From JBDOQU01 sp039839375 (lineage in GTDB: Bacteria; Pseudomonadota; Alphaproteobacteria; DSM-16000; Inquilinaceae), in the NCBI RefSeq assembly GCF_039839375.1, contig NZ_JBDOQU010000007.1, positions 62,001 to 126,000 on the forward strand: a stretch of 64,000 bases of DNA, written 5' to 3'. Below are positions 41,794 to 51,132 of the stretch, piece after piece. Below the pieces are notes generated by a model that was not told the DNA's origin, searched no databases, and was given only the letters and a program-made list of their open reading frames with translations. The position numbers and the translations under genes are program-made. Numbering within the stretch: the stretch's first letter is position 1; the number at the start of each line of letters is the position of its first letter.

Positions 41794-43730
41794 GGCGCTG
41801 CTTTCGCCTCGATTGGCAACGTGAAGATGAATGTCGTTCCGTAAGGTTCGTTCTTCTCTGTCCACAGCCGTCCGCCGTGGGACTCGACAATCGAACGGCA
41901 GATCGCCAATCCCATGCCCATCCCGTTCTCCTTGGTTGTGAAGAACGGCTGGAAAACCTTGTCGGGAAATTCGACGCCGCGGCCGCGATCACTGATCTCG
42001 AACTGAACCGCGTTCCCCATTCGGCATACATGCATCCGAAGAATTCGGTCCCTCGCAACGGAGTCCATCGCCTCCATGCCGTTGCGAAGAAGATTGATCA
42101 GAACCTGCTGAATCTGAACGCGATCGAGCGCGACAAGCGGAAGATCGCGCTCGACCTCAACATCCATACGGATGTAAAGCCGCGCCGCCTCCTCAGCCAT
42201 GAGGTCGCGCGCCTCGGCGATGATGCCGCCGACAGCCGTGCGGCTCCTCGGGCCCGCCGATTGCTTGAACAAGGCCCGGATACGGCTCACGACGTCGGCG
42301 GCGGCGTTTGCGTCGCGAGTGATGCGCTCGACCGTTTTCCGTGCCCGCTCGATATTGGGCGGTTCCGCCGTGAGCCAGCGATGGCAGGCGTGCGAATTTG
42401 CAACGACCGCGGCGAGCGGCTGATTGACCTCATGGGCGATCGATGCCGAGAGTTCCGCAAGGCTCGCCGCTTGGCTCGCACGCGCAAGACTCTCTTGCGC
42501 CAGACGCAGATCTTCCTGGATACGGACCTGATCTTCGATGTCCAGGCAGACGCCGTTCCACTGCTCGATAGCGCCTTCGGCGTTGCGCATTGCCGCCGCG
42601 CGCGTCTCAACCCAGCGGTACTCACCGTCGAAGCGTCGCAGGCGGTGCTTCAGCGCATAGGGCTCGCCAGTAGACAATGAATGGCCATAGCTTTCCTTGA
42701 CGGCCACCAGATCGTCCTGGTGAATAATTGCGTCGAGCGTGCCGGCTAGCCGAGATTTTCCCTCTTCATCCTTATCTTCAAGGTTGAATCCAAGGAATTC
42801 GCATAGCTTTTGGCTGCGATATATCGGCTTGCCCTCGGGTGTGGCGCAGTAGATCAGTGCGGGCAGCGTTTCAACAAGCTGGCGGAGCGAGCGTTCGCTC
42901 TCTCGCAGCGCCTCTCCGGCATGCATCTGATCGTCTATGTCGTGACAGAGGCCATACCACTGGACGATGCGCCCGTGCTGATCACGCATGGGTTCGGCGC
43001 GACTGGACATCCAGCGATAGACGCCATCGGTGCGCCGAAGGCGATATCTCATGGAGAAGCGCTCGCCGGTGACGAGGCAGTGGCTGAGGGCGTTCCTGAA
43101 TTTCGTTGCGTCGTCCGGATGGACGGTCTCTATGACCGCCTCCAGTCGGCTCACGCCCGGTCTGTCCGTATCCGCTACGTCGATGCCAAGGAAATCGACC
43201 ATGCGCTTGTTGAAGAAAATCGGCTCGCCGTCCGGAGTCAGCCGCCAGAGGTGGCTCGGAACCATGTCCACGAGTTGCGAGAGCTCCCGCTCGCGATCGC
43301 GCAACGCCGCCTCGGCCCGCTTCTGGTCCTCAACGTCTATCGTCGTGCCGTACCATTGGGTGATGCGCCCCTGACTATCGCGTGAGGGCCATCCTGAATT
43401 TCGAAACCAACGATAGACGCCGTCGGAGCACCGCAGACGATGCTCGGTGTCATAGTGATCGCCGGTTTCGAGACAATGGCGCCATCTTGCGGCGACACGA
43501 TCATAATCGTCAGGATGGACAACCCGACGCCAGCCGAACTCATCCTCGCCCTCGGATTTATTGAGGTCTTCGCGGGCGTTGCCGAGGAAGGCCAGGGTGT
43601 TTGGACTGACATAAGTAAATCTTCCCGCGGCGTCGGCCGACCATGCGTGCCCTGGCATACTCTCAATAATTTGCAGCGCGCGCGTTGCTTCGGAGCCGAT
43701 TTCGCCAAGTGAGTTGGACGCCATCGTCAT
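41790..43730 (-). CDS. PAS-sensor histidine kinase (three PAS domains, FixL-like transmitter)
   Basis: A 646-aa cytoplasmic kinase with no membrane segment. Three PAS/PAC units follow each other (roughly residues 20-130, 145-265 and 275-395), each starting with a similar motif such as ESMPGHAWSADAAGRFTYVS. The H-box is LSASIAHEVNQPLAAVVANS, the N-box QVLINLLRNGMEAM, and the G boxes ISDRGRGVEFPDKVF and NGMGMGLAICRSIVESHGG. FixL-type oxygen sensing cannot be claimed, since no heme ligand was established. ATG 43730 is chosen for GGAGAAG just upstream; TTG 43796 is an alternative. It heads the four-gene signalling operon. Confidence 0.92.
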   Translation of the reverse strand: MTMASNSLGEIGSEATRALQIIESMPGHAWSADAAGRFTYVSPNTLAFLGNAREDLNKSEGEDEFGWRRVVHPDDYDRVAARWRHCLETGDHYDTEHRLRCSDGVYRWFRNSGWPSRDSQGRITQWYGTTIDVEDQKRAEAALRDRERELSQLVDMVPSHLWRLTPDGEPIFFNKRMVDFLGIDVADTDRPGVSRLEAVIETVHPDDATKFRNALSHCLVTGERFSMRYRLRRTDGVYRWMSSRAEPMRDQHGRIVQWYGLCHDIDDQMHAGEALRESERSLRQLVETLPALIYCATPEGKPIYRSQKLCEFLGFNLEDKDEEGKSRLAGTLDAIIHQDDLVAVKESYGHSLSTGEPYALKHRLRRFDGEYRWVETRAAAMRNAEGAIEQWNGVCLDIEDQVRIQEDLRLAQESLARASQAASLAELSASIAHEVNQPLAAVVANSHACHRWLTAEPPNIERARKTVERITRDANAAADVVSRIRALFKQSAGPRSRTAVGGIIAEARDLMAEEAARLYIRMDVEVERDLPLVALDRVQIQQVLINLLRNGMEAMDSVARDRILRMHVCRMGNAVQFEISDRGRGVEFPDKVFQPFFTTKENGMGMGLAICRSIVESHGGRLWTEKNEPYGTTFIFTLPIEAKAAP

Positions 43731-44235
43731 TGGCTTCTCCCGCCGGACAAGGACAGCCTGGGGATTGTCAGCGCTTGGTATAGCAATTGTTTTCAATACC
43801 TGGACCTGTCGGAAGACTCACGCTTCAGCCTAATCCCGCCATACCCCCAGCCGCACCCTATGGATATCCATGCATTGCGTGGAGGTATGGCGAATTAAAT
43901 GCAACGGCGCAGACAATCCGATTTCCTGTGAATTACGCCAACATTGCTGTCCGCATGACCGGGTCTGCATGTCACCTCGAATTGAGCCGGTCGTGCCGAC
44001 CGCCAGGTTCACCTAACAATTGGCGACCTCAACCTATCCGGCGGCACGATGCCGGCTGCGTGTCGGAACGCGCAATCTCCATCCCATCCAGGTGGGTCAC
44101 TTGAAGGAAAGGCTAGATGCGCAAGCGTTCAAGCGATTTTCGAAACGGCGCGGCTGGCCTGCCCACCTCGATCTTCACCCGGAAAACCCCAAAGCGTGTC
44201 CTTCCCATTCCCCACCCAGACATAGGAGTCAGACG
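43731..44235. other. Gene-poor spacer between divergent kinase and hydrolase genes
   Basis: About 505 bp between the kinase start and the alpha/beta hydrolase start. It is more AT-rich around 43770-43960. I see no credible gene. The frame running from 44020 into the hydrolase has no ribosome site and no family likeness before the hydrolase ATG. It should contain the promoters of both divergent operons, but none is clear enough to call. Confidence 0.4.
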
Positions 44236-45066
44236 ATGAGCACGATCACCACCGAAGACGGCGTCAAGATTTTCTACAAGGACTGGGGGTCCAGGAACGC
44301 CCAGCCCATCGTCTTCCACCATGGCTGGCCGTTGAGCGCCGACGATTGGGACGCGCAGATGCTCTATTTCGTCGGGCAGGGCTATCGCGTCATCGCGCAT
44401 GACCGGCGCGGACATGGCCGGTCGAGCCAGGTCGGCGACGGTCACGACATGGATCACTACGCCGCCGACGTCGCCGCCGTGGTCGAACATCTCGACCTGC
44501 GAAACGCCGTCCATATCGGACATTCGACCGGCGGCGGCGAGGCGACCCGTTACGTTGCCCGCCACGGCAGAGGCCGTGTCGCCAAGCTTGTGCTTATCGG
44601 CGCCGTGCCGCCGATCATGGTGAAGACGCCTGCCAATCCGGGCGGACTGCCGATCGAGGTGTTCGACGGCTTCCGCCAGCAGCTCGCCGCCAACCGCCCG
44701 CAATTCTATCTCGATGTCGCGAGCGGTCCCTTCTACGGCTTCAATCGGCCGGGAGCGCGGGTATCGCAGGCCGCGATCCAAAACTGGTGGCGACAGGGAA
44801 TGACTGGCGGAGCCAAGGCCCATTACGACGGCATCAAGGCCTTCTCGGAAACCGACTTCACCGAGGACCTGAAGGTCATCGACGTCCCAACGCTCGTCAT
44901 GCATGGCGACGATGACCAGATCGTGCCGATCGCCGATTCAGCGCCGCTGTCGGCGAAGCTGCTCAAGAACGGCGCTCTGAAAATCTACGAGAAGCTCCCC
45001 CACGGCATGTGCACGACACACGCCGACGTGATCAACCCCGACCTTCTGGCCTTCATCAAGGGTTGA
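44236..45066 (+). CDS. Alpha/beta hydrolase (non-heme haloperoxidase/arylesterase-like)
   Basis: A 276-aa serine hydrolase of the cofactor-free haloperoxidase/arylesterase type. The N-terminal strand pair is TTEDGVKIFYKDWGS, the oxyanion region IVFHHGWPLSADDWD, then IAHDRRGHGRSSQ, the nucleophile elbow IGHSTGGGEATRYVARH, the acid in VMHGDDDQIVPI and the base in LPHGMCTTHAD. The ATG at 44236 has AGGAG upstream. It heads a same-strand set with two NAD(P)-binding reductases and a membrane protein (to 47163). The physiological substrate is unknown. Confidence 0.93.
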   Translation: MSTITTEDGVKIFYKDWGSRNAQPIVFHHGWPLSADDWDAQMLYFVGQGYRVIAHDRRGHGRSSQVGDGHDMDHYAADVAAVVEHLDLRNAVHIGHSTGGGEATRYVARHGRGRVAKLVLIGAVPPIMVKTPANPGGLPIEVFDGFRQQLAANRPQFYLDVASGPFYGFNRPGARVSQAAIQNWWRQGMTGGAKAHYDGIKAFSETDFTEDLKVIDVPTLVMHGDDDQIVPIADSAPLSAKLLKNGALKIYEKLPHGMCTTHADVINPDLLAFIKG

Positions 45067-45158
45067 GACGGCCCATCGCGGCCGGCTGGCCCCTGCGGCA
45101 AAAGCTCCGTTCCCGGCCCGCGCAGCGGCGGTGCCCCATCTGCAATCGGAGGTGCAAC

Positions 45159-45929
45159 ATGAAGATCGTCGTTATCGGAGGCAGCGGCCTCATCGGGGCG
45201 AAGCTCGTAAGCAGGCTTCGCCGGAATGGCCATGAGGTCGTGGCAGCGTCGCCAAATTTGGGCGTCAACACCATCACGGGCGAAGGGTTGGCCGAGGCGC
45301 TTGCAGGCGCCCAGGTCGTCGTCGACGTGGCGAACTCGCCGTCGTTCGAGGACCGCGCCGTCCTGGAATTCTTTGAAACGTCAGGCCGCAACCTTCTTGC
45401 AGCCGAGATGGCCGCCGGCGTTGGACATCACGTTGCGTTGTCCGTCGTCGGTACCGATCGCCTTCCGGAGAGCGGCTATTTCCGCGCGAAGTTGGCGCAG
45501 GAGAATCTGATCAAGGCCGCCAAGATCCCCTACACGATCCTCCGGTCGACACAGTTCTTCGAATTCACGGGCGCTATCGCGCAATCGGCCACCGACGGCC
45601 ATACGATCCGCTTGTCTCCCGCCCTTATGCAGCCGGTCGTGTCGGACGACGTTGCCGACGCGCTGGCTGAGGTCGCACTCGGGGCGCCGACGAATGAGAC
45701 TTTGGAACTGGCTGCCCCCGAACAAATCCGTCTCGACGAACTGGTTCGCCAGTTCCTGCATGCAAACAAGGACCCGCGCCAGGTGGTGACCGACGCCAAC
45801 GCCCAATACTTCGGCACGGTGTTGAACGACCAATCGCTGACCCCGGGCGACGATCCGCGCATCGCCCCGGTATGTTTCGCCGATTGGCTCAATCGCTCCT
45901 TCCCTCAAGGACAAGGCAGCCGAGCATGA
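45159..45929 (+). CDS. NmrA/atypical SDR NAD(P)-binding protein
   Basis: A 256-aa NAD(P)-binding protein. The dinucleotide motif is KIVVIGGSGLIGAKLVSRL at the very N-terminus. The typical YxxxK is replaced by YFRAKLAQE, as in NmrA-like and atypical-5 SDRs, which act as redox sensors or reductases. GGAGGT precedes the ATG at 45159. Its stop overlaps the start of the next gene (ATGA), so they are coupled. Such proteins commonly occur beside alpha/beta hydrolases and SDRs, as here. Confidence 0.88.
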   Translation: MKIVVIGGSGLIGAKLVSRLRRNGHEVVAASPNLGVNTITGEGLAEALAGAQVVVDVANSPSFEDRAVLEFFETSGRNLLAAEMAAGVGHHVALSVVGTDRLPESGYFRAKLAQENLIKAAKIPYTILRSTQFFEFTGAIAQSATDGHTIRLSPALMQPVVSDDVADALAEVALGAPTNETLELAAPEQIRLDELVRQFLHANKDPRQVVTDANAQYFGTVLNDQSLTPGDDPRIAPVCFADWLNRSFPQGQGSRA

Positions 45930-46369
45930 AAACGGCGGCCTGGAGTGATCGAACAATGTTGATCGCCGTGTCCGTGATGGTGGCCTTCAACGGGATATTT
46001 CTGTCCGTGAACGGGCTGTTCATGCTTGTCGCGCCAGCCACTTGGTACGGTTCCGTGCCAGGCGTAAGCGATACCGGCTTCTTCAATCAGCACTTCATCC
46101 GCGATATCGGGATCATTCAGCTCTTCCTCGGCGTCGCTTTCGGTATTGGGATGATCCGGCCGGAACGCCGCATCGGCCTGTGGGCCGTCGCGACGCTGTG
46201 GCTCAGCGCGCATGCCGTTTTCCACCTATGGGAAGTTGCCGTCGGCATCTGCTCCCCATCAGTCATTCCGCGCGATTTCCCGGCCGTCACACTGCCGGCG
46301 ATCATCGGCATCGCGCTTACCCTCTGGGCCATCCGTCAGTCAGGCGCCGACGGGGCGGCATCCGCCTGA
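45926..46369 (+). CDS. Small polytopic membrane protein
   Basis: A 147-aa protein with four predicted membrane helices, near residues 10-35, 55-78, 85-105 and 122-140. It contains DTGFFNQHFIRDIGIIQLFL, an HFIRDIG-type motif seen in DUF4345/DoxX-like small membrane proteins, though I cannot confirm the family. It overlaps the reductase gene by 4 nt and precedes the SDR gene by 41 bp. Function unknown. Confidence 0.75.
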   Translation: MKTAAWSDRTMLIAVSVMVAFNGIFLSVNGLFMLVAPATWYGSVPGVSDTGFFNQHFIRDIGIIQLFLGVAFGIGMIRPERRIGLWAVATLWLSAHAVFHLWEVAVGICSPSVIPRDFPAVTLPAIIGIALTLWAIRQSGADGAASA

Positions 46370-46410
46370 GTCCGAAACGGGCCACCCCAATATCGCGAAT
46401 AGGAAATATC

Positions 46411-47163
46411 ATGAGCACGTTGAATGGTAAGGTCGTCATCGTTACCGGCGGAAGCTCCGGCATTGGCCGCGCCACGGCGCTGGGCTTTGCCACCGAAGGT
46501 GCAAAGGTGCTTATCACCGGCCGCCGCGCGGCGCTCGTCGACGAGGCGGCCTCCGGCCACCCCAATATCGCCGGCATGGTTGCGAACGCAGCCGCGCCGG
46601 ACGATGCCGGACGCACGATCGCCAAGGCGATCGACACATGGGGCCGCCTGGATGTTCTGGTCAACAATGCCGGCGCGGGCGCCATCCTCCCGCTGGCCGA
46701 CGCCACGGCCGGGCGGATCACGGACATCTTCGCCGTGAACGTGCTCGGCCCAAGTCTGCTCGCCACGGCGGCGCTTCCACATCTGATGGCGACGAGGGGA
46801 ACAATCATCAATGTATCGAGCACGTTCGGTCACAAGCCCGCTGCCGGGCTCTCCCATTACGCCGCCAGCAAGGCTGCGCTGGAGCATCTGACCCGCTGCT
46901 GGGCGCTAGAACTTGCCTCCCATGGCGTGCGCGTCAACGCCGTCGCGGCGGGGCCGACCGAATCCGGCGCGTTGACGGGAATGATGGGGCTCTCGGCGGA
47001 ACAGGCCGCGGCCGTCAAGGAGCAGGAGCGCGGGCAGATACCGCTCAAGCGGCGCGGAGAGCCGGATGATGTGGCCCGGTGGATCGTGCAGCTCGCCGAT
47101 CCCTGTTCCGAATGGGTGACGGGACAGGTGATTGCTGTCGATGGCGGTCTGGGACTTTCATAA
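46411..47163 (+). CDS. Short-chain dehydrogenase/reductase (classical)
   Basis: A 250-aa classical SDR. Motifs: VVIVTGGSSGIGRATALGFA for NAD(P) binding, LVNNAGAGAILPL (NNAG), the catalytic serine in INVSSTFGH, YAASKAALEHL (YxxxK) and the C-terminal GQVIAVDGGLGL. The gene starts at ATG 46411 after an AGGAAA ribosome site. It closes the hydrolase-reductase-membrane protein-SDR set and converges on the TetR gene. The substrate is unknown. Confidence 0.93.
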   Translation: MSTLNGKVVIVTGGSSGIGRATALGFATEGAKVLITGRRAALVDEAASGHPNIAGMVANAAAPDDAGRTIAKAIDTWGRLDVLVNNAGAGAILPLADATAGRITDIFAVNVLGPSLLATAALPHLMATRGTIINVSSTFGHKPAAGLSHYAASKAALEHLTRCWALELASHGVRVNAVAAGPTESGALTGMMGLSAEQAAAVKEQERGQIPLKRRGEPDDVARWIVQLADPCSEWVTGQVIAVDGGLGLS

Positions 47164-47241
47164 CCGCTTATGGTCCGCATGGCGCCGATGCCCTGAGAGG
47201 CCGCTGGCATGACATGCCGCCGATCGCTCAGAACCGGGTCG

Positions 47242-47895
47242 TCACCGGTTTTCGCCAACGCCGTCGAGAAATATCCGCACCGCCGCGTCGACCGTCGCTT
47301 CGACCTCGGCGTCATTGGGCGGCGGACGCAATCCGAGGAGCACCTGGAGGTGCAGGTCATCGCGGACCATCCCGATGAAGTGCTCGGCCGCGCGCCGGCA
47401 GTCGGAGACCTTGATCTCGCCACGGTCGCGGTATTCCTCGAGCACCTCCGCAAGCCGTGCGCTCGCCCGGCCAGGACCGCTTTCGAAGAAGGCTCGGGCG
47501 AGATCGGGAAAGCGCGTACTCTCGGCAATCCCGGCACGATAGAGGGCCAGGAGTTGCGGCGCCATCTGCAAGGCGACAAGCCGCCGTCCAAAATGACGTA
47601 GCGTCGATCGGAGATCATGACCCGTGAGCTGCTCCGGCGCGAGCGCATCCAAGGCCCGACTCGCGTTCTCCGTGATGATCGCGGCGAACAGGCCTTCCTT
47701 GTTGCCGAATTCGGCGTAAAGGTCGCGCTTCGAGCCGCCGGCGCGTGCGATGATCATGTCGATGCTGGCGGCCGCATAGCCGGCCTCGAAGAACACCTCG
47801 GATGCCGCCTGGATCATCGCCAGCCGCCGCTCCTGCGGGGCGCCCCGCCGGGAGCGGCGGGTATAGCGGTTCGTGTCGTGCGTCGTGTCGGTCAT
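47242..47895 (-). CDS. TetR/AcrR-family transcriptional regulator
   Basis: A 217-aa repressor. The HTH (residues ~22-70) reads AMIQAASEVFFEAGYAAASI then IIARAGGSKRDLYAEFGNKE, typical of TetR proteins. The C-terminal ligand domain resembles the AefR-like group. It is divergent from the HlyD/MFS efflux pair 289 bp away, and a perfect 16-bp palindrome lies just before the first pump gene, so it probably represses that pump until a drug-like or aromatic ligand binds. It might also affect the convergent SDR set. Confidence 0.92.
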   Translation of the reverse strand: MTDTTHDTNRYTRRSRRGAPQERRLAMIQAASEVFFEAGYAAASIDMIIARAGGSKRDLYAEFGNKEGLFAAIITENASRALDALAPEQLTGHDLRSTLRHFGRRLVALQMAPQLLALYRAGIAESTRFPDLARAFFESGPGRASARLAEVLEEYRDRGEIKVSDCRRAAEHFIGMVRDDLHLQVLLGLRPPPNDAEVEATVDAAVRIFLDGVGENR

Positions 47896-48161
47896 CGATC
47901 AGGATGCCCTGTCCGCTGTTAAATCCTCAATCGGCTACCTTAGGACGATCTCGACCGGGTTTAGCGCCGTTGCCCAGCATCCGGTGCGTGTGCGCCTCCA
48001 TGGGTGTGAACCTGGGTATAGGTTCGCTCAGCGAGCCGATAGTCCAAGCTCTCTCCACACCCAATAGGGTTTCAGCCGGCGAGGCAGCAGACTCCTATCA
48101 GGACCCGAAACCAGGCCAAAATCATACTTCCATAATGAGGTAATCTATCGTACCGTACAAG

Positions 48162-48177
48162 GGTAATGTTCATTACC
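48162..48177. promoter_or_regulatory. Palindromic operator candidate for the TetR repressor
   Basis: GGTAATG-TT-CATTACC is a perfect 7+2+7 palindrome ending 7 nt before the HlyD-type start ATG (48185). It overlaps the position where a ribosome site would sit, so a bound repressor would block both transcription and translation of the pump operon. The rest of the 47896-48184 spacer has no gene. Confidence 0.65.
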
Positions 48178-48184
48178 ATTTTTG

Positions 48185-49306
48185 ATGAGGCGTCTCGTGA
48201 AACCACCCCTGAAGGAGAAGGCCCGCCGCGGAGCCATCGGCCTCGTTATCCTCGCCGCGCTCGCCTCTGCCGGCGGGTTCGCCTGGACCTGGTGGATGGA
48301 CGCCCGTTTCGAGGTCAGGACCGACAATGCCTATGTCCGCGGCGACGTCACCGCGATCGCCCCCGAGGTCGAAGGCCGTGTCGTCGCGGTTCTGGTCGAC
48401 GACAACCAGATCGTCGAGGCCGGGGCCATACTGGTTCGGATCGACGATGCCGACTTCCGCGCCCAGGCCGACCGGGCTCGTGCGGCAGTGGCGGCCGTGG
48501 CGGCGGCCGCGGACAATCTCGATCGTCGCACGCAGTTTCAACTCGCCGTTATTCGGGAAGCCGACGCGGCGGTCGAGGCCGCGCGCGCCGACGTCGATCT
48601 GGCTCAGAGCAACCTTGCCCGCTCCCGACAGCTCCTCGCGCAAGGGTGGACGCCGCAGAGCAATCACGACGCCGCAAGCGCCGCCGCCCAACGCGCGGCC
48701 GCGACCCTCACCCGCGCCGAAGCCGCCGGGGCCGCGGCGCGCGAGCAGTTGGCCGTCATCGAATCCGAGGCGGCGCAGATTGCGGCTAGGCGAAGCGAGG
48801 CCGAGGCCGCCCTGCGCCTCGCCGAGATCGCGCTGGCCGATACCGTCATCCACAGCCCCGTCGCGGGTGTCGTCGGCAATCGCCATGTTCAGCCGGGCGA
48901 GTACGTACGCCCCGGTGCCTCCCTGCTGTCGATCGTGCCGCTCCGGGATGTCTGGGTGGTGGCCAATTTCAAGGAGACGCAGATCGCGCACATGAGAGTC
49001 GGGCAGACAGCTCATATCACGGTCGACGGCTTCCCCGGCGTGGAGATCCGCGGCGCAATCGACAGCCTGGCGCCGGCGAGCGGCGCCGCGTTCAGCCTGC
49101 TGCCGCCGGACAACGCCACCGGCAACTTCATCCGGATTGTCCAGCGTGTGCCGGTGAAGATCCGGCTCAATGCCGATCACCCGCTGGTCGGGCGCCTCGT
49201 CCCGGGCCTGTCGGCTGAGGTCGCGATCGACCTGCCGGCCAGCGTCGGGCCTGGTCCGATCGCCGAGGGCAATGCCCCGCAGGTTGCAGTTCAAATCTAC
49301 CGGTAG
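48185..49306 (+). CDS. HlyD/EmrA-family efflux membrane-fusion protein
   Basis: A 373-aa periplasmic adaptor with one N-terminal membrane segment (residues ~13-36). It has VRTDNAYVRGDVTAIAPEVE and GRVVAVLVDDNQIVEAGAIL (first half of the biotinyl-lipoyl domain), a long Ala/Arg-rich coiled coil near 95-205, then VIHSPVAGVVGNRHVQPGEY (second half) and a beta-barrel with VVANFKETQIAHMRVGQ. The ATG at 48185 is preferred to the adjacent TTG 48182. It pairs with the 14-helix exporter gene starting 11 nt downstream to form an EmrAB-type drug pump, likely with a separate outer-membrane channel. Confidence 0.93.
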   Translation: MRRLVKPPLKEKARRGAIGLVILAALASAGGFAWTWWMDARFEVRTDNAYVRGDVTAIAPEVEGRVVAVLVDDNQIVEAGAILVRIDDADFRAQADRARAAVAAVAAAADNLDRRTQFQLAVIREADAAVEAARADVDLAQSNLARSRQLLAQGWTPQSNHDAASAAAQRAAATLTRAEAAGAAAREQLAVIESEAAQIAARRSEAEAALRLAEIALADTVIHSPVAGVVGNRHVQPGEYVRPGASLLSIVPLRDVWVVANFKETQIAHMRVGQTAHITVDGFPGVEIRGAIDSLAPASGAAFSLLPPDNATGNFIRIVQRVPVKIRLNADHPLVGRLVPGLSAEVAIDLPASVGPGPIAEGNAPQVAVQIYR

Positions 49307-49317
49307 GAAACCCAACC

Positions 49318-50916
49318 ATGATCCGCGTCACTGGCGACGATGACCGGGTATCGGGGGCGGCCATCTGGCTGTTGCTGGGCGTCACCGCCGTCGCGTGTCT
49401 GGATGCGATTAACGGCACCGCGCTGGCGATCGCCCGGGCGGACATCATGGGGAGCATACATACGACCCCCGACGAAGCTGCTTGGCTCAACATGGCTTAT
49501 CTCATGGCCAAGCTCACCGCCTTTCCCATCGGAGCCTGGCTCGGCCTTCGTATCGACCGCGGGCAGTGCCTGGTCGGATCGACGGTTGTCATTATCCTGA
49601 GTTCTTTGGCGGGCGGCCTGACCACGGAGTTCTATCAACTCGTGATCTGGCGAGCGCTTCAGGGCGTCTCTGGCGCCGTGCTGCTGGTCGTGGGCCAGAC
49701 TGTGCTCTTCGAGTTCCTTCCCCGAGGCAGGCAGCCGCTGGTCCAGGCGGCTTTCGCACTGGCTGTCGTTGCGATGCCGACCGCCATCGCACCAGCGGCT
49801 CAGGGCTGGCTGACCGAGACACTCTCCTGGTCCTGGATATTCCTCCTTAATTTGCCAGGCGGTCTGATCGGACTGGCGATGATCCTCGCCGGGCTCGGTG
49901 CGATCCCCGTCGTCCAACGGGCGACCATCCGCCTCGACTGGGTCGGCCTCATGCTCTTCGCCGTCGCCATGGTCTGCCTCGTCTATGTGCTCCAGCAGGG
50001 CAATCGCTGGAACTGGTTCGCAGAGTCGCGGATCGTGAACCTGTCGATCGTGGGGATGATTGCGGTCCTTGCCTTTGCAGCGTGGGAGATCCGTTCACAA
50101 GGTCGCGATCCATTGATAGATCTCGCAACCTTTCACGATCCCAACTTCGCCTTCGGCTTCATCGTCAGCTTCGTTGCTGGTTGCGCCCTGTTCGGCAGCG
50201 CCTTCCTTATCCCGCTCTTCGCGCTCTCGGTGCTCGGCTTCTCGGAAACCTATGCCGGGCTGCTGCTCCTGCCGAGTGGTGCGCTCACCGGGTTAGGGCT
50301 GTTTGCGGCGGCCGCACTCATCCAGGTCCGCCGTCTTTCGCCGATCAAGCTCGTGCCGGTGGGCATCGTCCTCTTCATGTCCGCGATGTGGCTGCTGTCC
50401 GGCTCGACGAGCGAGAGCGGCATCCCGGACATGACCACGGCCCTGCTGCTGCGCGGCTTCGGCCTCGGTCCGCTGTTCGTGGCGCTGACTCTCATCACCT
50501 TTCTCGGGCTCGGCGGGCCGCGCTTGGCGCACGGCGTCGCGCTTTTCAACTTCGGCCGACAGTTCGGCGGCTTGATCGGCGTGGCGTTTCTCCAGACCTA
50601 TCTCGCGCATCAGGCGGCGCTCAATCGCAGCGTTCTGGCCACCCATTTCACGCCCGGCAGCCCAGCGCTGGAGGCGCGCCAAAACGCCATCACCGATCTG
50701 CTCGCCACCCAAGGCTATTCTAGCGAAATGGCGGCCGCGGTCACTGCAATGATCCAGCGGTCGCTCCAGACGCAGATCATGACCCTGTCGTTCAACGAAG
50801 GCTTTTTGGTGTTGGCGCTGCTGTTCGTCTCTGCCGCTCCAATGCTGATCGCAGTCAAGATCATCCTCGCAATGACGGCCGGACGTAAGGCAGTGGACGA
50901 GAGAGCGACGGAGTAA
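49318..50916 (+). CDS. MFS drug exporter, EmrB/QacA (DHA2, 14-helix) family
   Basis: A 532-aa transporter with about 14 membrane helices. DHA2 landmarks are GTALAIARADIMGSIHTTPD after helix 1 and LNMAYLMAKLTAFPIGAWLG in helix 2, then LRIDRGQ, LQGVSGAVLLVVGQTVLFEF (helix 4 region), and TETLSWSWIFLLNLPGGLIG (motif C area). It exports toxic compounds using the proton gradient with the adjacent HlyD-type adaptor. Expression is expected to be controlled by the TetR repressor at 47242. There is a 7-bp ribosome spacing problem: no strong ribosome site precedes the ATG, so coupling to the adaptor gene is likely. Confidence 0.94.
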   Translation: MIRVTGDDDRVSGAAIWLLLGVTAVACLDAINGTALAIARADIMGSIHTTPDEAAWLNMAYLMAKLTAFPIGAWLGLRIDRGQCLVGSTVVIILSSLAGGLTTEFYQLVIWRALQGVSGAVLLVVGQTVLFEFLPRGRQPLVQAAFALAVVAMPTAIAPAAQGWLTETLSWSWIFLLNLPGGLIGLAMILAGLGAIPVVQRATIRLDWVGLMLFAVAMVCLVYVLQQGNRWNWFAESRIVNLSIVGMIAVLAFAAWEIRSQGRDPLIDLATFHDPNFAFGFIVSFVAGCALFGSAFLIPLFALSVLGFSETYAGLLLLPSGALTGLGLFAAAALIQVRRLSPIKLVPVGIVLFMSAMWLLSGSTSESGIPDMTTALLLRGFGLGPLFVALTLITFLGLGGPRLAHGVALFNFGRQFGGLIGVAFLQTYLAHQAALNRSVLATHFTPGSPALEARQNAITDLLATQGYSSEMAAAVTAMIQRSLQTQIMTLSFNEGFLVLALLFVSAAPMLIAVKIILAMTAGRKAVDERATE

Positions 50917-51132
50917 CCTCCTCAGGCTCAGCAATCCGTGGCGTGATTGATCCAGTCTGCTGGCGGCACTTAACAGCGGCGCAGCGAAGGCCCCGTCCGC
51001 CGAGATCATCCATGGCCAGGTCGACTGGGTCGTGCCGACGCTGCGCGCCGATAGCGTCGGGCTCGATGCGGCGCTGCACGGCAGTCTCGCGGCCATTCTG
51101 GCGTTCTGCGATTATGCTGCAAGCAATAGAAA
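50917..51132. other. Spacer with a possible coding remnant
   Basis: The 215-bp stretch after the exporter contains one frame that reads coherently on the plus strand, roughly 50957-51125, with a segment AEIIHGQVDWVVPTLRADSV. It has no start, no ribosome site and no match I recognise. It could be the tail of a lost gene; I see nothing else in it before the terminator at 51133. Confidence 0.3.

Noticed and set aside
43731..43796. TTG at 43796 as start of the histidine kinase
   Set aside because: The ATG at 43730 has GGAGAAG just upstream and the first 22 residues of the longer form show no conserved feature.
44020..44235. N-terminal extension of the alpha/beta hydrolase by 72 codons
   Set aside because: The ATG at 44236 has its own AGGAG site and starts the conserved fold; the upstream frame has no ribosome site or family likeness.
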